From: Bacillota bacterium
Lineage (GTDB): Bacteria > Bacillota > Clostridia > Lachnospirales > WQUN01
Assembly (NCBI GenBank): GCA_009778185.1
Contig: WRKG01000295.1
Span: 1 to 40,232, forward strand
Direction of reading: 5' to 3'
Length of the DNA stretch: 40,232 bases
This document shows positions 39,306 to 40,232 of this stretch, in pieces; position 1 is the first letter of the stretch, and each line of letters starts with the position of its first letter. A program made the translations under genes and the position numbers. The notes beneath the pieces were generated by a model that saw only the letters and a list, made by a program, of their open reading frames with translations, did not search any database and was not told where the DNA came from.

Positions 39306-40232
39306 ATGCAACCATTATTATCAATAGTAATTCCAATATATAACAACGAACGTACACTCAAAAAAATGGTGGATAGTATTTTAGTGCAAAAATTTGACGA
39401 TTGGGAAGTATTGTTAGTTGACGATGGTGCAACTGATTCTTGTCCACAAATTATTGACGATTATGCAAAATCGGATAATCGCATAAAGGCTTTTCACAAA
39501 CAAAATGGCGGTGCGTATTCGGGTTTTAATTTTGGGCTAAAAAAGGCAAATGGAAAATACATTACATTCGGAGCGGCTGACGATACTTACGAACCTACAG
39601 CTTTTGCAACAATAGCTGAACAAGCAGCGGAGTGCGATTACGATATAATATTTATGTCTATGAATTGTTATGAATGCGACAACAACCAAGAAAATAAAAA
39701 ACTCTTGTCATCGCATACTCTAAAAAATCCTCTAAAATTGACTGATAAAAAAAGTGTGCAACTAGAATGTATAAATTTTTTGAAAATAGGTTGTATGGAT
39801 TCGGTTATGCAAGTTTACAAGGCAAATATAATAAAAAAATATACATATAGAGAAGACATTATTGCTGCGGATTTATTTGTAAATTTACAAGTGTTAGAAG
39901 ACATTAACTCGGCATCATATTATAACAAACCTTTGTACAATCACTATATATATATATATATATATATACGATATAGATACCAATATTGGAACTGGAAAAT
40001 ATCATTCGTATCAACATGATAGTTCTAATGAACTATACGTCAAATACAAAAATTTGTTTACAAAATGGAATCTTTTGACTAATGAAAATTTATTGTTTCA
40101 TTGTAACCGACGGCTCGAACACTTGACTTTGAACTTGTCATTGATATTTGCTTTTAACAATAAAAATACTCCTACACAAAATATTGAAGAAATTATAGGT
40201 TACTATGACGATATAATTGTTGAGACAGCTTC
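39306..40232 (+). pseudogene. GT2 glycosyltransferase, array copy 10 (class C), frameshifted at (TA)12 and truncated by window edge; candidate phase-OFF gene
   Basis: Frame 1 ends at 40019 shortly after the repeat; homology (DIDTNIGTGKYHSYQHDSSNELYVKYKNLFTKWNLL...FAFNNKNTPTQNIEEIIGYYDDIIVETA) resumes in another frame without stops to 40232. Confidence 0.9.
39945..39968 (+). repeat. Dinucleotide microsatellite (TA)12 inside copy 10
   Basis: 24 nt of alternating TA counted directly between CAC and CGATATAGATACC. Confidence 0.97.

Larger units (their letters stand above)
26271..40232 (+). repeat. Head-to-tail array of at least 10 paralogous GT2 glycosyltransferase genes (unit ~1.43-1.46 kb), running off the window
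   Basis: Every ORF begins MQPL(L/I)S(I/V) and complete ones end (S/A)LD(T/A)(V/T)IxLFNSKISTPEQYxIL...PNYxRLEELQN(I/V)IN. Confidence 0.97.

Noticed and set aside
26271-40232. GT array as assembly artefact of one gene repeated
   Set aside because: Copies differ substantially in protein sequence, length and middle region; not collapsed or duplicated reads of one gene.

Overview
AT-rich bacterial chromosomal window, gene content most like Clostridia/Lachnospiraceae-type Firmicutes (taxonomy is inference). The first ~26 kb is mostly recognisable: deoC-udp; a compact type IV pilus-like operon (transglutaminase-like lipoprotein, PilC/GspF, four small pseudopilin-like membrane proteins, PilT) behind a long leader; rny; a DUF2500-like protein; rpiB; a Uma2-like protein; a YugP-like Zn protease; fba; rseP; an LplB/YtcP-type ABC importer whose solute-binding lipoprotein is frameshifted; a divergent AraC regulator; phoB/phoR-phoU-pstBAC without pstS; and cysK. 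The last ~14 kb (26271 to the window edge) is the most unusual part. It is a head-to-tail array of at least ten paralogous ~480-aa family-2 glycosyltransferases with a period of about 1.44 kb. The N-terminal GT-A domain and the TPR-like C-terminus are conserved and the middle is divergent. Each gene's terminal codons carry the Shine-Dalgarno sequence of the next gene. Subtypes are interleaved and mosaic (block 3-4 resembles 8-9; copy 8 looks chimeric between 3-like and 6-like). Copy 10 is frameshifted exactly at a (TA)12 tract, and 10 or 13 units would restore the frame, so it looks like a phase-variable switch. A second possible contingency tract, (AGCAG)8 immediately after an ATG on the minus strand, sits at the left edge. 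Intergenic regions carry dispersed REP-like GTAGGGGCGGAT...ATCCGCC elements, a duplicated perfect terminator hairpin and two degenerate tandem repeats. No CRISPR array, rRNA, tRNA, transposase or integrase was recognised.
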